From Balneolales bacterium (lineage in GTDB: Bacteria > Bacteroidota > Rhodothermia > Balneolales > Natronogracilivirgulaceae): a stretch of DNA of 32,911 nucleotides. The DNA lies in the NCBI GenBank assembly GCA_007132975.1, contig SLNO01000060.1:1-32911 (forward strand), read 5' to 3'. The notes beneath the pieces are model-generated. The model was not told the DNA's origin. It ran no database searches and saw nothing but the letters and a program-made list of their open reading frames with translations. This document shows, in pieces, positions 8,696 to 17,166 of the stretch; the stretch's first letter is position 1, and the number at the start of each line of letters is the position of its first letter. Position numbers and translations under genes: made by a program.

Positions 8696-9004
8696 ATGAA
8701 TACATTACTCCTGTTATTCGCCACAGATCCTGAAGGTGGAGGCGGCGGCTTCACCAGTCTCATTTTCCTGGCAGCCATTTTCCTGGTGTTCTACCTCTTC
8801 ATCATCCGTCCGCAGTCCAAAAAGCAGAAAGAGATCCAGAACAAGGTCTCCGCTATGAACAAAGGCGACAAGGTGATCACATCCGGAGGCATTGTCGGCA
8901 TCGTGAACTCCATTGATGACGACTCCGTGATGCTCGAGATCGACAAGGACGTGAAGGTCAAGCTGCTTAAAAACGCCATTGTGGATGTGAATCCGCAAAA
9001 GTAA
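8696..9004 (+). CDS. yajC: Preprotein translocase subunit YajC
   Basis: Small inner-membrane accessory protein of the SecDF-YajC complex of the Sec translocon. The 102 residues have one transmembrane helix (about 20-41, SLIFLAAIFLVFYLFIIRPQ) followed by the family hallmark RPQSKKQKE, then a cytoplasmic basic/acidic domain with the conserved pattern GDKVITSGGIVGIV. A Gly-rich stretch (GGGGG) precedes the helix. No strong Shine-Dalgarno is seen before the ATG. secD/secF are not next to it; ribBA follows after 74 bases. Confidence 0.95.
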   Translation: MNTLLLLFATDPEGGGGGFTSLIFLAAIFLVFYLFIIRPQSKKQKEIQNKVSAMNKGDKVITSGGIVGIVNSIDDDSVMLEIDKDVKVKLLKNAIVDVNPQK

Positions 9005-9078
9005 TCGGCGCTTGAGAACTTCCTCCGGCGGGGTGTTGTTTCAAATGGCAAATTCCTCCCATTCATTTCTGTATTGCC

Positions 9079-10341
9079 ATGTCAAAAGAAGAAGCCTATA
9101 CGTTTGACTCCATCGAGTCGGCGATTGAGGACATACGCGCCGGCAGGATGGTGATTGTCGTCGATGACGAGGATCGCGAGAACGAAGGCGATTTCGTGAT
9201 GGCGGCCGAGAAGGTCACCCCGGAGCACATCAACATGATGGTGACGTACGGCCGCGGGCTGGTCTGTGTGCCACTCACCCGGCAGCGCGCCTACGACCTG
9301 AGCCTGGAGCCAATGGTCGTCAACAACACCGATGCCATGGAAACGGCGTTTACGGTGTCGGTGGATTACCGGGCCGGCACCACCACCGGCATCTCCGCCG
9401 CTGACCGGGCCAGGACCGTCCGGGCGCTGATCGATCCGGATGCGAAGCCCCTCGATTTCCGCCGTCCCGGACACATTTTCCCGCTGATCGCCCGCGAGGG
9501 CGGTGTGCTGCGGCGTGCCGGGCATACCGAAGCGGCCATCGACCTGTCGAGGATGGCCGGCCTGCAGCCCGGCGGGGTGATCTGCGAGATCATGAACGAC
9601 GACGGCTCCATGGCGCGGCTCGATGACCTCATCAAAGTGGCCAAACGTTTTGGTCTGAAGCTGATCACCATCAAGGACCTGATCGGCTACCGAATGAAAA
9701 ACGAGAGCCTGGTGCGCGAGGCCATCGACATCCAGATGCCCACCATCTACGGCGATTTCCGCCTGCATGCGTTTGAGGAGAAACTGACCGGCGGGGTACA
9801 TTTGGCCATGGTCAAGGGCACGTGGGAGGAGAATGACCCGGTGCTGGTGCGCGTGCACTCGCTTTGCATGACCGGCGACGTGTTCGGCTCCAAGCGCTGT
9901 GACTGCGGCGAGCAGCTCCATGCCGCCCTGCGCATGGTCGAGGACGAAGGTGCCGGCGTGGTGCTCTACATGAACCAGGAGGGCCGTGGCATCGGACTCA
10001 TCAACAAGCTGCGCGCCTACAAGCTGCAGGAAGAGGGGATGGATACCATCGAAGCCAACGAGGCGCTCGGCTTCAAATCAGACCTGCGCGACTATGGCAT
10101 CGGGGCGCAGATGCTGCGCTCGCTGGGTGTGAGGAAGATGCGGCTGATGACCAACAATCCGGCCAAACGGGTCGGTCTGGTGGGATACGGCCTGGAGATC
10201 GTCGAGCGCGTGCCCATTGAGACGGAAAGCTATCCCGAGAACCTGAAATACCTGCGCACCAAGCGCGACCGGATGGGCCACGACCTGCACAACATCGACC
10301 CTCACGACCAGCTGGATATGCTCAAGAGCATCCTGCATTGA
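9079..10341 (+). CDS. ribBA: Bifunctional DHBP synthase / GTP cyclohydrolase II
   Basis: Makes the two starting compounds of riboflavin: 3,4-dihydroxy-2-butanone 4-phosphate from ribulose-5-phosphate (N-terminal half) and 2,5-diamino-6-ribosylaminopyrimidinone 5'-phosphate from GTP (C-terminal half). N-terminal domain (1-205): metal-binding [12 protein letters not shown] at 29-40 and [17 protein letters not shown] at 145-161. C-terminal domain (about 210-410): zinc ligands Cys263, Cys274 and Cys276 in [20 protein letters not shown], and NQEGRGIGL. The residue before the first zinc Cys is Leu, where many homologues have Glu. The 420 residues are normal. No FMN riboswitch fits in the 74 bases upstream; expression probably follows the yajC promoter. 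It ends six bases from the convergent Stealth gene. Confidence 0.97.
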   Translation: MSKEEAYTFDSIESAIEDIRAGRMVIVVDDEDRENEGDFVMAAEKVTPEHINMMVTYGRGLVCVPLTRQRAYDLSLEPMVVNNTDAMETAFTVSVDYRAGTTTGISAADRARTVRALIDPDAKPLDFRRPGHIFPLIAREGGVLRRAGHTEAAIDLSRMAGLQPGGVICEIMNDDGSMARLDDLIKVAKRFGLKLITIKDLIGYRMKNESLVREAIDIQMPTIYGDFRLHAFEEKLTGGVHLAMVKGTWEENDPVLVRVHSLCMTGDVFGSKRCDCGEQLHAALRMVEDEGAGVVLYMNQEGRGIGLINKLRAYKLQEEGMDTIEANEALGFKSDLRDYGIGAQMLRSLGVRKMRLMTNNPAKRVGLVGYGLEIVERVPIETESYPENLKYLRTKRDRMGHDLHNIDPHDQLDMLKSILH

Positions 10342-10347
10342 CAGGTT

Positions 10348-11355
10348 TCAGAAATCCAGCCCCGTCACATCCGTAAGCACATCCTCCAGGCGTCGCCTGT
10401 GCTTTTTTTGCATGCGCTCAATGGCCTGCAAGCTCAAAAACCGCACATTCCCGTTTTCTATACGACGGATCTTCCTTCCAAGCCACAGTTTGCCGTCCAT
10501 TTCTCCGTGGACCATCATCACGTCGTCGGGCGGCACCAGTTCGGCCTCATCCTGCGCAATTTTCAGGTGATAGGCCAGAAAAATGGCGGAAAACTGCTCG
10601 ATGTCGCGGAACCGGTAACGGATATTCTGCTCGAAGAGATCCGGATTTTTTTCAAAAAACGACGCCAGGACGGGTTTGTGCACCGGATGCGGGACATGAT
10701 CCACTCGGTAGTAATTCCGGGAGTAACCAGCCAGCCTGGCCGATCTCACCTGGAGCAGCAAATGCATGGTTCGGGTGATGCCCAGCAGTTTCTTTGTCAG
10801 GTAGTTGGCAAGACGGGCGCCTTTGAGATAGAGGGGGCCGTACGATTTCATGCGGTTCCAGGCGCCCCGGGCCACGATTTTCCCATCGACAAAAAAATCC
10901 TCCGGCCGCACCGGCCCGCTGAGCACAAAATCGTCATTGAAATAGATGAACCTGTCTGACAGGCCCGGAATGCGCCACAACGCCGTTTCGATGGTGCGCG
11001 TATTGAAGGTTGGCAGGGCCCAGTCGTAGCCGTCGAAGATTTCTGTATGGTCTACCAGCTGCACGCCGAGCCTGGCCCTTGTTTCGGTTGTCAGAAACTC
11101 AGGGCACTGGCGGTCGGTCACCAGATAGATAGTGCGGATCCATGGGGCGAACCGTCGGATCGAAGCGATGCAGAACCGCAGCTCGCCATTGTCGAGGAAC
11201 CGGGTTTCGTCGCCCCGCGATGCGATTGGCAGCGGCGTATCCGGGACGTCATGGTCCAGGGCCCGCATGCGCCTCCTCCGGTGATCCGGATCGTTGCCGT
11301 CCACCCAGGTTATTACCGCGTCAATTGAGCCTTTGGATGCGTTTTCGCTGTTCAT
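10348..11355 (-). CDS. Stealth-family sugar-1-phosphate transferase
   Basis: Stealth proteins transfer hexose-1-phosphate units to build phosphodiester-linked capsule or cell-surface polysaccharide. The 335 residues show the family's regions in order: CR1 (DAVITWVDGNDPDHRRRR, 12-29); CR2 (from NGELRFCIASIRRFAPWI through FIYFNDDFVLSGPV); CR3 (DHVPHPVHKPVLASFF and the following acidic/aromatic stretch); and a short CR4-like end (NGNVRFLSLQ). No membrane segment is visible. It stands apart from any capsule, flippase or glycosyltransferase cluster in this window and has no strong ribosome site. It is 199 bases downstream of sufU on the same strand, so it might be read through from that operon. 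The sugar donor and acceptor are unknown. Confidence 0.88.
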   Translation of the reverse strand: MNSENASKGSIDAVITWVDGNDPDHRRRRMRALDHDVPDTPLPIASRGDETRFLDNGELRFCIASIRRFAPWIRTIYLVTDRQCPEFLTTETRARLGVQLVDHTEIFDGYDWALPTFNTRTIETALWRIPGLSDRFIYFNDDFVLSGPVRPEDFFVDGKIVARGAWNRMKSYGPLYLKGARLANYLTKKLLGITRTMHLLLQVRSARLAGYSRNYYRVDHVPHPVHKPVLASFFEKNPDLFEQNIRYRFRDIEQFSAIFLAYHLKIAQDEAELVPPDDVMMVHGEMDGKLWLGRKIRRIENGNVRFLSLQAIERMQKKHRRRLEDVLTDVTGLDF

Positions 11356-11440
11356 ATCTGTCGCGCTGGTTCTGCTGCAACAAGGTACACATAATCACGG
11401 CATAATGTCAGATAAGGTTCACCGGGACAAGCCACGAAAT

Positions 11441-11515
11441 CAGATGTGATTCCCGGGCAATGAAAATATATCGCCACAACTCCATGTGTTTGGCAAGATG
11501 CCAGATGTGATTCCC
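11441..11515. repeat. 14-bp direct repeat upstream of the Stealth gene
   Basis: CAGATGTGATTCCC occurs at 11441-11454 and again at 11502-11515, 61 bases apart, in the 199-base gap between sufU and the Stealth gene. The short core TGTGATT and the spacing of nearly six helical turns would suit a pair of regulator sites on one face of the DNA. No regulator gene is adjacent. Otherwise I see nothing in this gap. Confidence 0.5.
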
Positions 11516-11554
11516 ATGACAAGCGGCCAGGACCTATGTCGTAAAGAGGGCGTC

Positions 11555-11974
11555 TCAGACGTCCAGCATATCAGCGGCGCATTTCCAGGCCAGGTCGGCG
11601 CAGTCAATGCGCATTGGGAAGGCCTTCACCTCACCGAGGGCGCGCATTTCTTCGGTGAGTCCGGCGCTTTGCTCACCGTTTGGCGGCTGCCTGTCGCGAA
11701 TCCAGCTGCGGAAAAGGGCAATCTGGCGGCGGGCCTCGGCGGCGGACTTGCCGTTGAGCGAGCTGCAGAGGATGGATGCGGATGCCAGGCAATACATGCA
11801 GCCCTCGCCCTCAAACCGGATATCCATGAGCCGGTCCGCTTCCAATTGCGCCGTGAGGGTGATACGGTCGCCGCACTTCCGGTTATGGATCTCGCGGCGC
11901 AGGTCGGGACGGGCGGCCGTGCCCCGGAGGCGGGGCTGGCGGTAATGGTCGATCAGGATGGAAGTGCCTGACAT
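11555..11974 (-). CDS. sufU: SufU/IscU-like iron-sulfur assembly protein
   Basis: Scaffold or zinc-dependent sulfur-transfer partner of the cysteine desulfurase in Fe-S cluster building. An earlier ATG at 12022 would overlap lspA by 41 bases; I prefer 11974, seven bases after the lspA stop, giving 139 residues that start at the usual MSGTSILIDHYRQPRLRG. Key residues: Cys34 and Asp36 (RKCGD), Cys59 (GEGCMYCLASAS) and Cys125 (RIDCADLAWKC), the metal ligands of the family. Extra cysteines (62, 70, 132) flank them. The 18-21 residue insertion typical of SufU versus IscU is represented by the stretch around 86-105. It is last in the ileS-dksA-lspA run rather than beside sufBCD or sufS, so its partner must be elsewhere. 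Confidence 0.85.
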   Translation of the reverse strand: MSGTSILIDHYRQPRLRGTAARPDLRREIHNRKCGDRITLTAQLEADRLMDIRFEGEGCMYCLASASILCSSLNGKSAAEARRQIALFRSWIRDRQPPNGEQSAGLTEEMRALGEVKAFPMRIDCADLAWKCAADMLDV

Positions 11975-11981
11975 GACACGG

Positions 11982-12785
11982 TCACTCTTTGGATTCGCGG
12001 GAATCCGGTTTTTTTTCAGCATCCGGCGTGGAAGAAGGCGCCTGCCGTTTCACTTCTATCTTAGTGTTATCCTCTGATTTCGGAGCAGTAGGATTCGGGT
12101 CGGGGGCTGGTTTGATTATCGCATCTTCAGATGCGGCAGGGTCGGCGTCGGGGGCGGTCTGCGAACCTGCGGGCGTGTCAGGGTCATTTTCCAGGCTGGT
12201 TCCGGCATCTGCGGATGCATCGGTGCCGGCGTCCGGGGCGCCTTCCGCATCCTCCCGTTTCCCAAAAGATTCCGGCATCAGCTGTCTGTAGAAGAGGATG
12301 AGGGTGAAGATGGCGACGGATATGGCCATATCGGCCACGTTGAAGATGTAGGGGAAGACGTCAAAGTCGCCGATGCGCAGTTTGAAGTGGATGAAATCGA
12401 CCACGTGTCCGTCAAGCACGCCCCCGTAGCCGCCCACGCGGGCCATGAAGAAACGGTCGGTGATGTTGCCGAGCGCCCCGCCGATGATCAGGCCCATGCA
12501 AGCCATGTAGATCAGTCCGGCCGTTTTCATGGTCTTCCATACGTAGACCAGGATGATCACGGTGGCGGCTATGGCCACCAGGCTGATGACCCAGGTGTCG
12601 GCCCAGTGGATACCCAGGGCCATGCCCGGATTTTTCGTGAAATTGAACGCAAGCCACCCCTCAACAAGCGTGTAGTTGTGCAAATCGGGTGTGGTGCGTA
12701 TCCAATATTTGCTGAGCTGGTCCAGCAGGAGAACGGTCAGCGCCGTTGCCCCGAAAACGATCAGCTTCCTGCGCGTCTGATCCAA
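11982..12785 (-). CDS. lspA: Lipoprotein signal peptidase with long C-terminal tail
   Basis: Aspartic protease of the inner membrane that cuts the signal peptide from prolipoproteins after lipidation. The start is a TTG at 12785; no ATG gives a full first helix. Four membrane helices lie in residues 8-25, 63-82, 88-106 and 149-167. Conserved parts: Asp22 (LLDQLSKYW), NFTKNPGMALG (48-58), GNITDRF (106-112), Asp130 in GHVVDFI and Asp152 in FNVADMAI, the last two being the probable catalytic pair. A normal LspA ends near residue 170; this one continues about 95 residues in an acidic, Ala/Pro/Asp/Ser-rich stretch without hydrophobic segments, probably a disordered cytoplasmic tail. It follows dksA after five bases. 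Confidence 0.95.
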   Translation of the reverse strand: MDQTRRKLIVFGATALTVLLLDQLSKYWIRTTPDLHNYTLVEGWLAFNFTKNPGMALGIHWADTWVISLVAIAATVIILVYVWKTMKTAGLIYMACMGLIIGGALGNITDRFFMARVGGYGGVLDGHVVDFIHFKLRIGDFDVFPYIFNVADMAISVAIFTLILFYRQLMPESFGKREDAEGAPDAGTDASADAGTSLENDPDTPAGSQTAPDADPAASEDAIIKPAPDPNPTAPKSEDNTKIEVKRQAPSSTPDAEKKPDSRESKE

Positions 12786-12790
12786 AACGT

Positions 12791-13192
12791 TTATCGCCTT
12801 TTCAGTTTGGCTTCAATACTGATTTGGGTGTGGGGTACCGCTTCAAGCCGTCCTTTGGAGATTTTCTTGCCGGTTACTTTGCAAACTCCATAGGTCTTGT
12901 TGTCGATGCGCTGGATGGCGTCATCAAGGTATTTGATAAACTTGCGGGTCCGGTTGTACAGCATGTAGGTCTTCTCTCTCTCCTGGGCATCGGTGCCGGC
13001 ATCCGCCATGTGGAATGAGTAGGCAGACTCGTCCGAAGAGTTCTCGGTACTCTCTTTAAGCGCATCCATGAGGATATTCAGATCCTTCTCGGCCTCTTGC
13101 CGCTTTTTCACGATGATATTGCGAAAGTACTCCAGTTCCTCATCGCTGTACGGGGATACGCGCTCCCCTTTGTCTTTTGTTTCCTTGCTCAT
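12791..13192 (-). CDS. TraR/DksA-family transcriptional regulator with one zinc cysteine
   Basis: Probable RNA-polymerase secondary-channel regulator of the DksA type. In 133 residues it has an N-terminal coiled-coil hairpin (about 17-98), with the acidic tip pattern ADAGTDAQE near 63-71, and the C-terminal zinc-finger-like module YGVCKVTGKKISKGRLEAVPH. Of the four zinc cysteines of a classical DksA only Cys104 remains; the other sites read Thr107, Ser125 and Ala128. I recall this reduced form as usual in Bacteroidota, so it is probably the lineage's normal form rather than decay. The finger may fold without zinc. It sits between ileS (12 bases) and lspA (five bases), a gene order common in Bacteroidota. 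Confidence 0.9.
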   Translation of the reverse strand: MSKETKDKGERVSPYSDEELEYFRNIIVKKRQEAEKDLNILMDALKESTENSSDESAYSFHMADAGTDAQEREKTYMLYNRTRKFIKYLDDAIQRIDNKTYGVCKVTGKKISKGRLEAVPHTQISIEAKLKRR

Positions 13193-13204
13193 AGCTGCAG
13201 AGGA

Positions 13205-16200
13205 TTAATAGTTGGTATTACGTTGAATGGCAATGGTACAACTTTTATCGTCAATTTCCCACTGCTTGATAAAATCATAGTCGCTGACAGAGCCGAAACT
13301 TATCGTTTCCGCCAGCGTTTCGCGCTTGACATATTCCTTCATGAATTTGACGGCCGACGATACCTCATCGCTACCATCAAGAAAGATATCAATACGATCG
13401 GTAAGCTCATAATTGGCTTCCTTCCGCATGTTCTGGATACGGTTAACGATTTCTCGCGCAAGGCCTTCGCGGATCAGGTCCTCGTCGAGTTCCGTATCCA
13501 GGGCTACGGTGACGCCGGATTCGGTCTCGACCGACCAGCCTTCAAGCCCGTGCCTTGCAATCGTAACATCATCAACGCCAAGCGTTACCGGTTCCCCGTC
13601 CGAAAGATCCAGCACGATTGACCCATTCGATTCAAATTCGCTGATCTGCTCCGTCGTAAGTTCCTGTACCGCCGACGCTACGGCCTTCATGCGCTTGCCC
13701 AGCTTCTTGCCAAGCACCGGGTAATTGGGCTTGGCGCTCTTCTGGACTATGCCGGAATCATCGTCGACGTATACGATCTGCTTAACGTTGACTTCGTCCA
13801 ATATAATATCTTTTACGGAATCTATCGCCCTCCGTTGTTCCTCGCTGTTCGCCGGCACAATGAGCTTGGCCAATGGCTGGCGCACATTGATGTTGATCTT
13901 GTTGCGGATGCGCAGAACGATCGAGGAGATGGTCCGGGCCATATCCATACGGTATTCCAGTTCGCGGTCGATAACCGTCTCCTCAACGGCGGGATAGAAC
14001 GCCAGGTGCACCGACTCTTCCTCGAATCCGGTGACGGAGTTGAGGTTGCGGTAGATCCACTCGCTCAGGAACGGGGCTACCGGACTGGCAATCTTGGCCA
14101 GGTTTACAAGGCACTCGTAGAGCGTCTGGTAGGCGGCGGTCTTGTCCAGGCTCTTGCCCTCTTTCCAGAACCGGCGGCGGTTGCGGCGGACGTACCAGTT
14201 GCTCAGGTCGTCGGCAAAACGCTCGATCTCGCGCACGGCGCGGGTGGGCTCGTATTCGTCGAGCAGCGCATCCACCTTTTTGATGGTGGTGAACTGCCGG
14301 GAGATGATCCAGCGGTCCATTTCGGGGCGGTCCGCATGCGGAATGGGCACGCCGGAGTAGGTCCATTCGTCGATATTGGCGTACATGGCCAGGAAGGAGT
14401 AGGTGCTCACCAACGTATTGAAAAACTTGCGCTGGATCTCCTGTATGCCCTCTTCACTGAATTTGAGGTTCTCCCACGGTGAGGAGTTGCTCATCATGTA
14501 CCAGCGGGTGGTATCGGCCCCGTATTTGCTGATCATGTCGAACGGATCCACCGTGTTGTTTTTCGACTTGCTCATCTTCTCGCCCTTGGCGTCGAGCACC
14601 AGTCCGTTCGAGACTACGTTCATGTAGGCCGGCGAGTCGAAAATCATGGTGGCAATGGCGTGCAGCGTGTAAAACCAGCCGCGGGTCTGGTCAACCCCCT
14701 CGGCGATGAAATCGGCGGGGAAGTTTTCCTTGAAATCCGCCTTGTTTTCAAAGGGATAGTGGTGCTGCGCAAACGGCATGGCGCCCGAGTCGAACCAGAC
14801 ATCCAGAAGATCGGGGATGCGGCGCATGGTGCCGCCGTCGGCGGCTTTCCAGGTGATCTCGTCGATGTAGGGGCGGTGGAGATCCAGTTTGGCGTCCTTT
14901 TTGAGGCCCGCTTTTTCACAAAGCTCCTCGATGCTGCCGATGCAGACGACCTCGTCGGGATTCTGGTCGTTCACCCAGAAAGGCAGCGGCGTGCCCCAGT
15001 AGCGCTGGCGTGAAATGGCCCAGTCCACGTTGTTTTCCAGCCACAGCCCGAAACGGCCGGTGCCGGTTCCCGGCGGCTTCCAGTTGATCTTGCGGTTCAG
15101 CTCCACCATGCGGTCGCGCACGGCGGTGGTGCGGATGAACCACGATTCCACGGGGTACGACATCAGCGGAGTGCCTTTGCGCCAGTCGTGGGGATAGTTG
15201 TGGAGGTAGGTCTCGTGCCGGAACATGCGTCCGCGCTCCTTGATATCGCGGATGATGCCCTTGTCGGCATCCTTGAACCACTGACCGGCAAAATCGCTGA
15301 CTACCGGCTCAAAAGTGCCCTCGCGGCTCACGGGATTGAACATGGGAATGCCCTCGCGCTTGCAGACGTCGTAGTCGTCGGCGCCAAAGGCCGGTGCAAT
15401 GTGCACGATGCCGGTGCCATCCTCCAGGGTCACAAAGTCGGCGGGCACCACGCGCCACGCCTGATCACGCGAAATCTCGTCCTGCGCATACCGGAACATG
15501 GGCTCGTAAGTACGTCCCACAAGGTCGGCGCCCTTCAATTCCTGCACCACCTCGAATCCATCCCCCAAAACTTTGGATGCCAATGCCCTGGCCATGTAGT
15601 AGAACGCCTCTTCGCCGTTGTGCTCCACACGGACCTTGACGTAATCGAGCTCCGGATGCACGGCCAGTACCATGTTGGAGATGAGCGTCCAGGGCGTGGT
15701 GGTCCAGGCCATGAAGTGGGTGCGCTCCTCCCCGTCCACGGGGAACGTGATGTAGACCGAGGGATCCTGCACCTCCTTGTAGCCCAGGCTCACCTCGTGC
15801 GAGCTGAGCACGGTGCCGCTGCCGGGGGAGTACCACTGGATCTTGTATCCCTTGTAGATAAGGCCCTTGTCGAACATCTGGCGCAGCGCCCACCAGACCG
15901 ATTCTATATAGTCATTGTCGAAGGTGACATAGGGATTGTCCAGATCCACCCAGTAGCCCATGCGGTTGGTGAGACGGTCCCAGTCGCCCTTGTAGCGCAA
16001 CACGCTTTCGCGGCACTTGGCGTTGTATTCGGCGATTCCGTACTCCTCGACCTGGGAGCGGCCCTGCAGGCCCAGCTCCTTCTCCACCTCGATCTCAACC
16101 GGAAGGCCGTGCGTGTCCCAGCCACCCTTGCGGTCCACTTTGTAGCCCTTGAGCGTCTTGTAGCGGCAAAAAAGGTCCTTTACAGTGCGGGAAAGCACGT

Positions 16201-16378
16201 GGTGGATGCCGGGCCGGCCGTTGGCGGTGGGCGGACCCTCATAGAAGGTGAACGGAATACCGTCCTGCCGGGTGGATACGCTCTTGGCGAAGACGTTGTT
16301 CTGCTTCCACCAATCGAGGATCTCAAGTTCCGCCTTGGCGTACTGTAACTGTTTAACTTCCCTGAATTTCTTACTCAT
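13205..16378 (-). CDS. ileS: Isoleucyl-tRNA synthetase (long, type 2)
   Basis: Charges tRNA-Ile with isoleucine and edits misactivated valine. The 1057 residues match the longer, eukaryote-like IleS2 branch; E. coli-type IleS1 is about 940. Motifs: the HIGH-region variant in PTANGRPGIHHVLSR at 50-64, an editing (CP1) domain with WTTTPWTLISNM near 226, and KMSKS at 601-605. The C-terminal part is the anticodon-binding domain plus an IleS2-type extension (about 760-1057) without an obvious Cys4 zinc site. IleS2 enzymes are known for low sensitivity to mupirocin, so natural tolerance is possible but not shown. It is first gene of the minus-strand run ileS-dksA-lspA-sufU. Confidence 0.97.
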   Translation of the reverse strand: MSKKFREVKQLQYAKAELEILDWWKQNNVFAKSVSTRQDGIPFTFYEGPPTANGRPGIHHVLSRTVKDLFCRYKTLKGYKVDRKGGWDTHGLPVEIEVEKELGLQGRSQVEEYGIAEYNAKCRESVLRYKGDWDRLTNRMGYWVDLDNPYVTFDNDYIESVWWALRQMFDKGLIYKGYKIQWYSPGSGTVLSSHEVSLGYKEVQDPSVYITFPVDGEERTHFMAWTTTPWTLISNMVLAVHPELDYVKVRVEHNGEEAFYYMARALASKVLGDGFEVVQELKGADLVGRTYEPMFRYAQDEISRDQAWRVVPADFVTLEDGTGIVHIAPAFGADDYDVCKREGIPMFNPVSREGTFEPVVSDFAGQWFKDADKGIIRDIKERGRMFRHETYLHNYPHDWRKGTPLMSYPVESWFIRTTAVRDRMVELNRKINWKPPGTGTGRFGLWLENNVDWAISRQRYWGTPLPFWVNDQNPDEVVCIGSIEELCEKAGLKKDAKLDLHRPYIDEITWKAADGGTMRRIPDLLDVWFDSGAMPFAQHHYPFENKADFKENFPADFIAEGVDQTRGWFYTLHAIATMIFDSPAYMNVVSNGLVLDAKGEKMSKSKNNTVDPFDMISKYGADTTRWYMMSNSSPWENLKFSEEGIQEIQRKFFNTLVSTYSFLAMYANIDEWTYSGVPIPHADRPEMDRWIISRQFTTIKKVDALLDEYEPTRAVREIERFADDLSNWYVRRNRRRFWKEGKSLDKTAAYQTLYECLVNLAKIASPVAPFLSEWIYRNLNSVTGFEEESVHLAFYPAVEETVIDRELEYRMDMARTISSIVLRIRNKININVRQPLAKLIVPANSEEQRRAIDSVKDIILDEVNVKQIVYVDDDSGIVQKSAKPNYPVLGKKLGKRMKAVASAVQELTTEQISEFESNGSIVLDLSDGEPVTLGVDDVTIARHGLEGWSVETESGVTVALDTELDEDLIREGLAREIVNRIQNMRKEANYELTDRIDIFLDGSDEVSSAVKFMKEYVKRETLAETISFGSVSDYDFIKQWEIDDKSCTIAIQRNTNY

Positions 16379-16422
16379 ACTGCGAGAAAAGGGTTCTCTA
16401 CATTGGTTTTTTTACAAGAGCG

Positions 16423-16455
16423 TAAATATACGAAACTTTAACCTGTTAATATCAA
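16423..16455 (-). promoter_or_regulatory. Candidate ileS promoter
   Basis: Read on the minus strand: TTG (16455-16453), 22 bases, then TATATTTA (16430-16423), near the Bacteroidota TTTG/TAnnTTTG pattern with slightly long spacing. It would start the transcript about 40 bases before the ileS ATG. The 16379-16626 gap is otherwise AT-rich and must also hold the phosphatase promoter, which I could not place. No T-box motif was recognised. Confidence 0.35.
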
Positions 16456-16626
16456 TTTCGATTCGCACAGTCGGAATGAGTCGCTCCCTCCGCTCCACGA
16501 GAGCGCGATCCTGAAAAACGACCATTGTAAAATTAGAAAAAAAGTGGCTTTTTAGGGTCAGAATGGACTTCCAGCAATGTTTGGCGTCCCGGACTGTGGC
16601 GCTCCCAATCCTCGTAATTAACTATT

Positions 16627-17166
16627 ATGCAAAAAGTTACCAATCTGGACTTTCGATCCGTCACCCCCGATGAACCGCTCAGGGTCTGCTTTGTCTGCCT
16701 CGGGAACATCTGCCGCAGCCCCACGGCCGAGGGTGTTTTCCAGCACCTTGTAAACAAAAACGGCTTTTCGGCTCTGGTGGAGGTGGATTCTGCCGGAACG
16801 GCGGCCTACCATGTGGGTGAGCCGGCCAACAGCAAAAGCCGCATGATCGCCGAGCAGAACGGCGTAAACCTCAACTCCAAGGCGCGCAAATTCGAGTATT
16901 CCGACCTGGAATACTTCGACCTGGTGATCGCCATGGACAAGGACAACCATCGCGACCTGCAGCGCCTGGACCGCAAGGGCCACTTCCGTGACAAAATCTT
17001 CCTGTTGCGCGATTTCGACCCCCTGCCGGGCGACCACGAGGTGCCCGATCCCTATTACGGCGGTCTGAACGGTTTCGAGCTGGTGTACGAAATTGTGCTG
17101 CGCAGCTGCGAGTCACTGCTCGACACCCTGCGTCCGAACATGCAAAACGGCGCTCCCGGATCATGA
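16627..17166 (+). CDS. Low-molecular-weight phosphatase (LMW-PTP family)
   Basis: Cytoplasmic phosphatase of the arsenate-reductase-like LMW-PTP fold. The 179 residues carry the P-loop CLGNICRSP (nucleophile Cys24, Arg30), DSAGT at 54-58, and the general acid Asp141 in VPDPYYGG. A 20-residue N-terminal extension precedes the core, so a later start cannot be excluded, although the ATG at 16627 opens the frame. Its stop overlaps the ATG of the fructosamine-kinase-like gene by four bases. LMW-PTP genes directly upstream of fructosamine-3-kinase homologues have been described in distant bacteria, where the phosphatase also removes the terminal phosphate from protein-bound ribulosamine 5-phosphate. 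That role is likely here; protein-tyrosine phosphatase activity is the alternative. Confidence 0.92.
   Translation: MQKVTNLDFRSVTPDEPLRVCFVCLGNICRSPTAEGVFQHLVNKNGFSALVEVDSAGTAAYHVGEPANSKSRMIAEQNGVNLNSKARKFEYSDLEYFDLVIAMDKDNHRDLQRLDRKGHFRDKIFLLRDFDPLPGDHEVPDPYYGGLNGFELVYEIVLRSCESLLDTLRPNMQNGAPGS

Noticed and set aside
9005-9078. FMN riboswitch upstream of ribBA
   Set aside because: The gap is only 74 bases and shows none of the conserved FMN-element sequences.
11551-11575. Stem around the sufU stop as terminator
   Set aside because: On the transcribed strand the stem has an A-C mismatch and a three-base loop holding the stop codon, without a solid U-run.
12791-13192. Loss of zinc cysteines in the DksA-like protein as evidence of a pseudogene
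   Set aside because: The frame is intact and the one-Cys form is, as far as I recall, usual in Bacteroidota.
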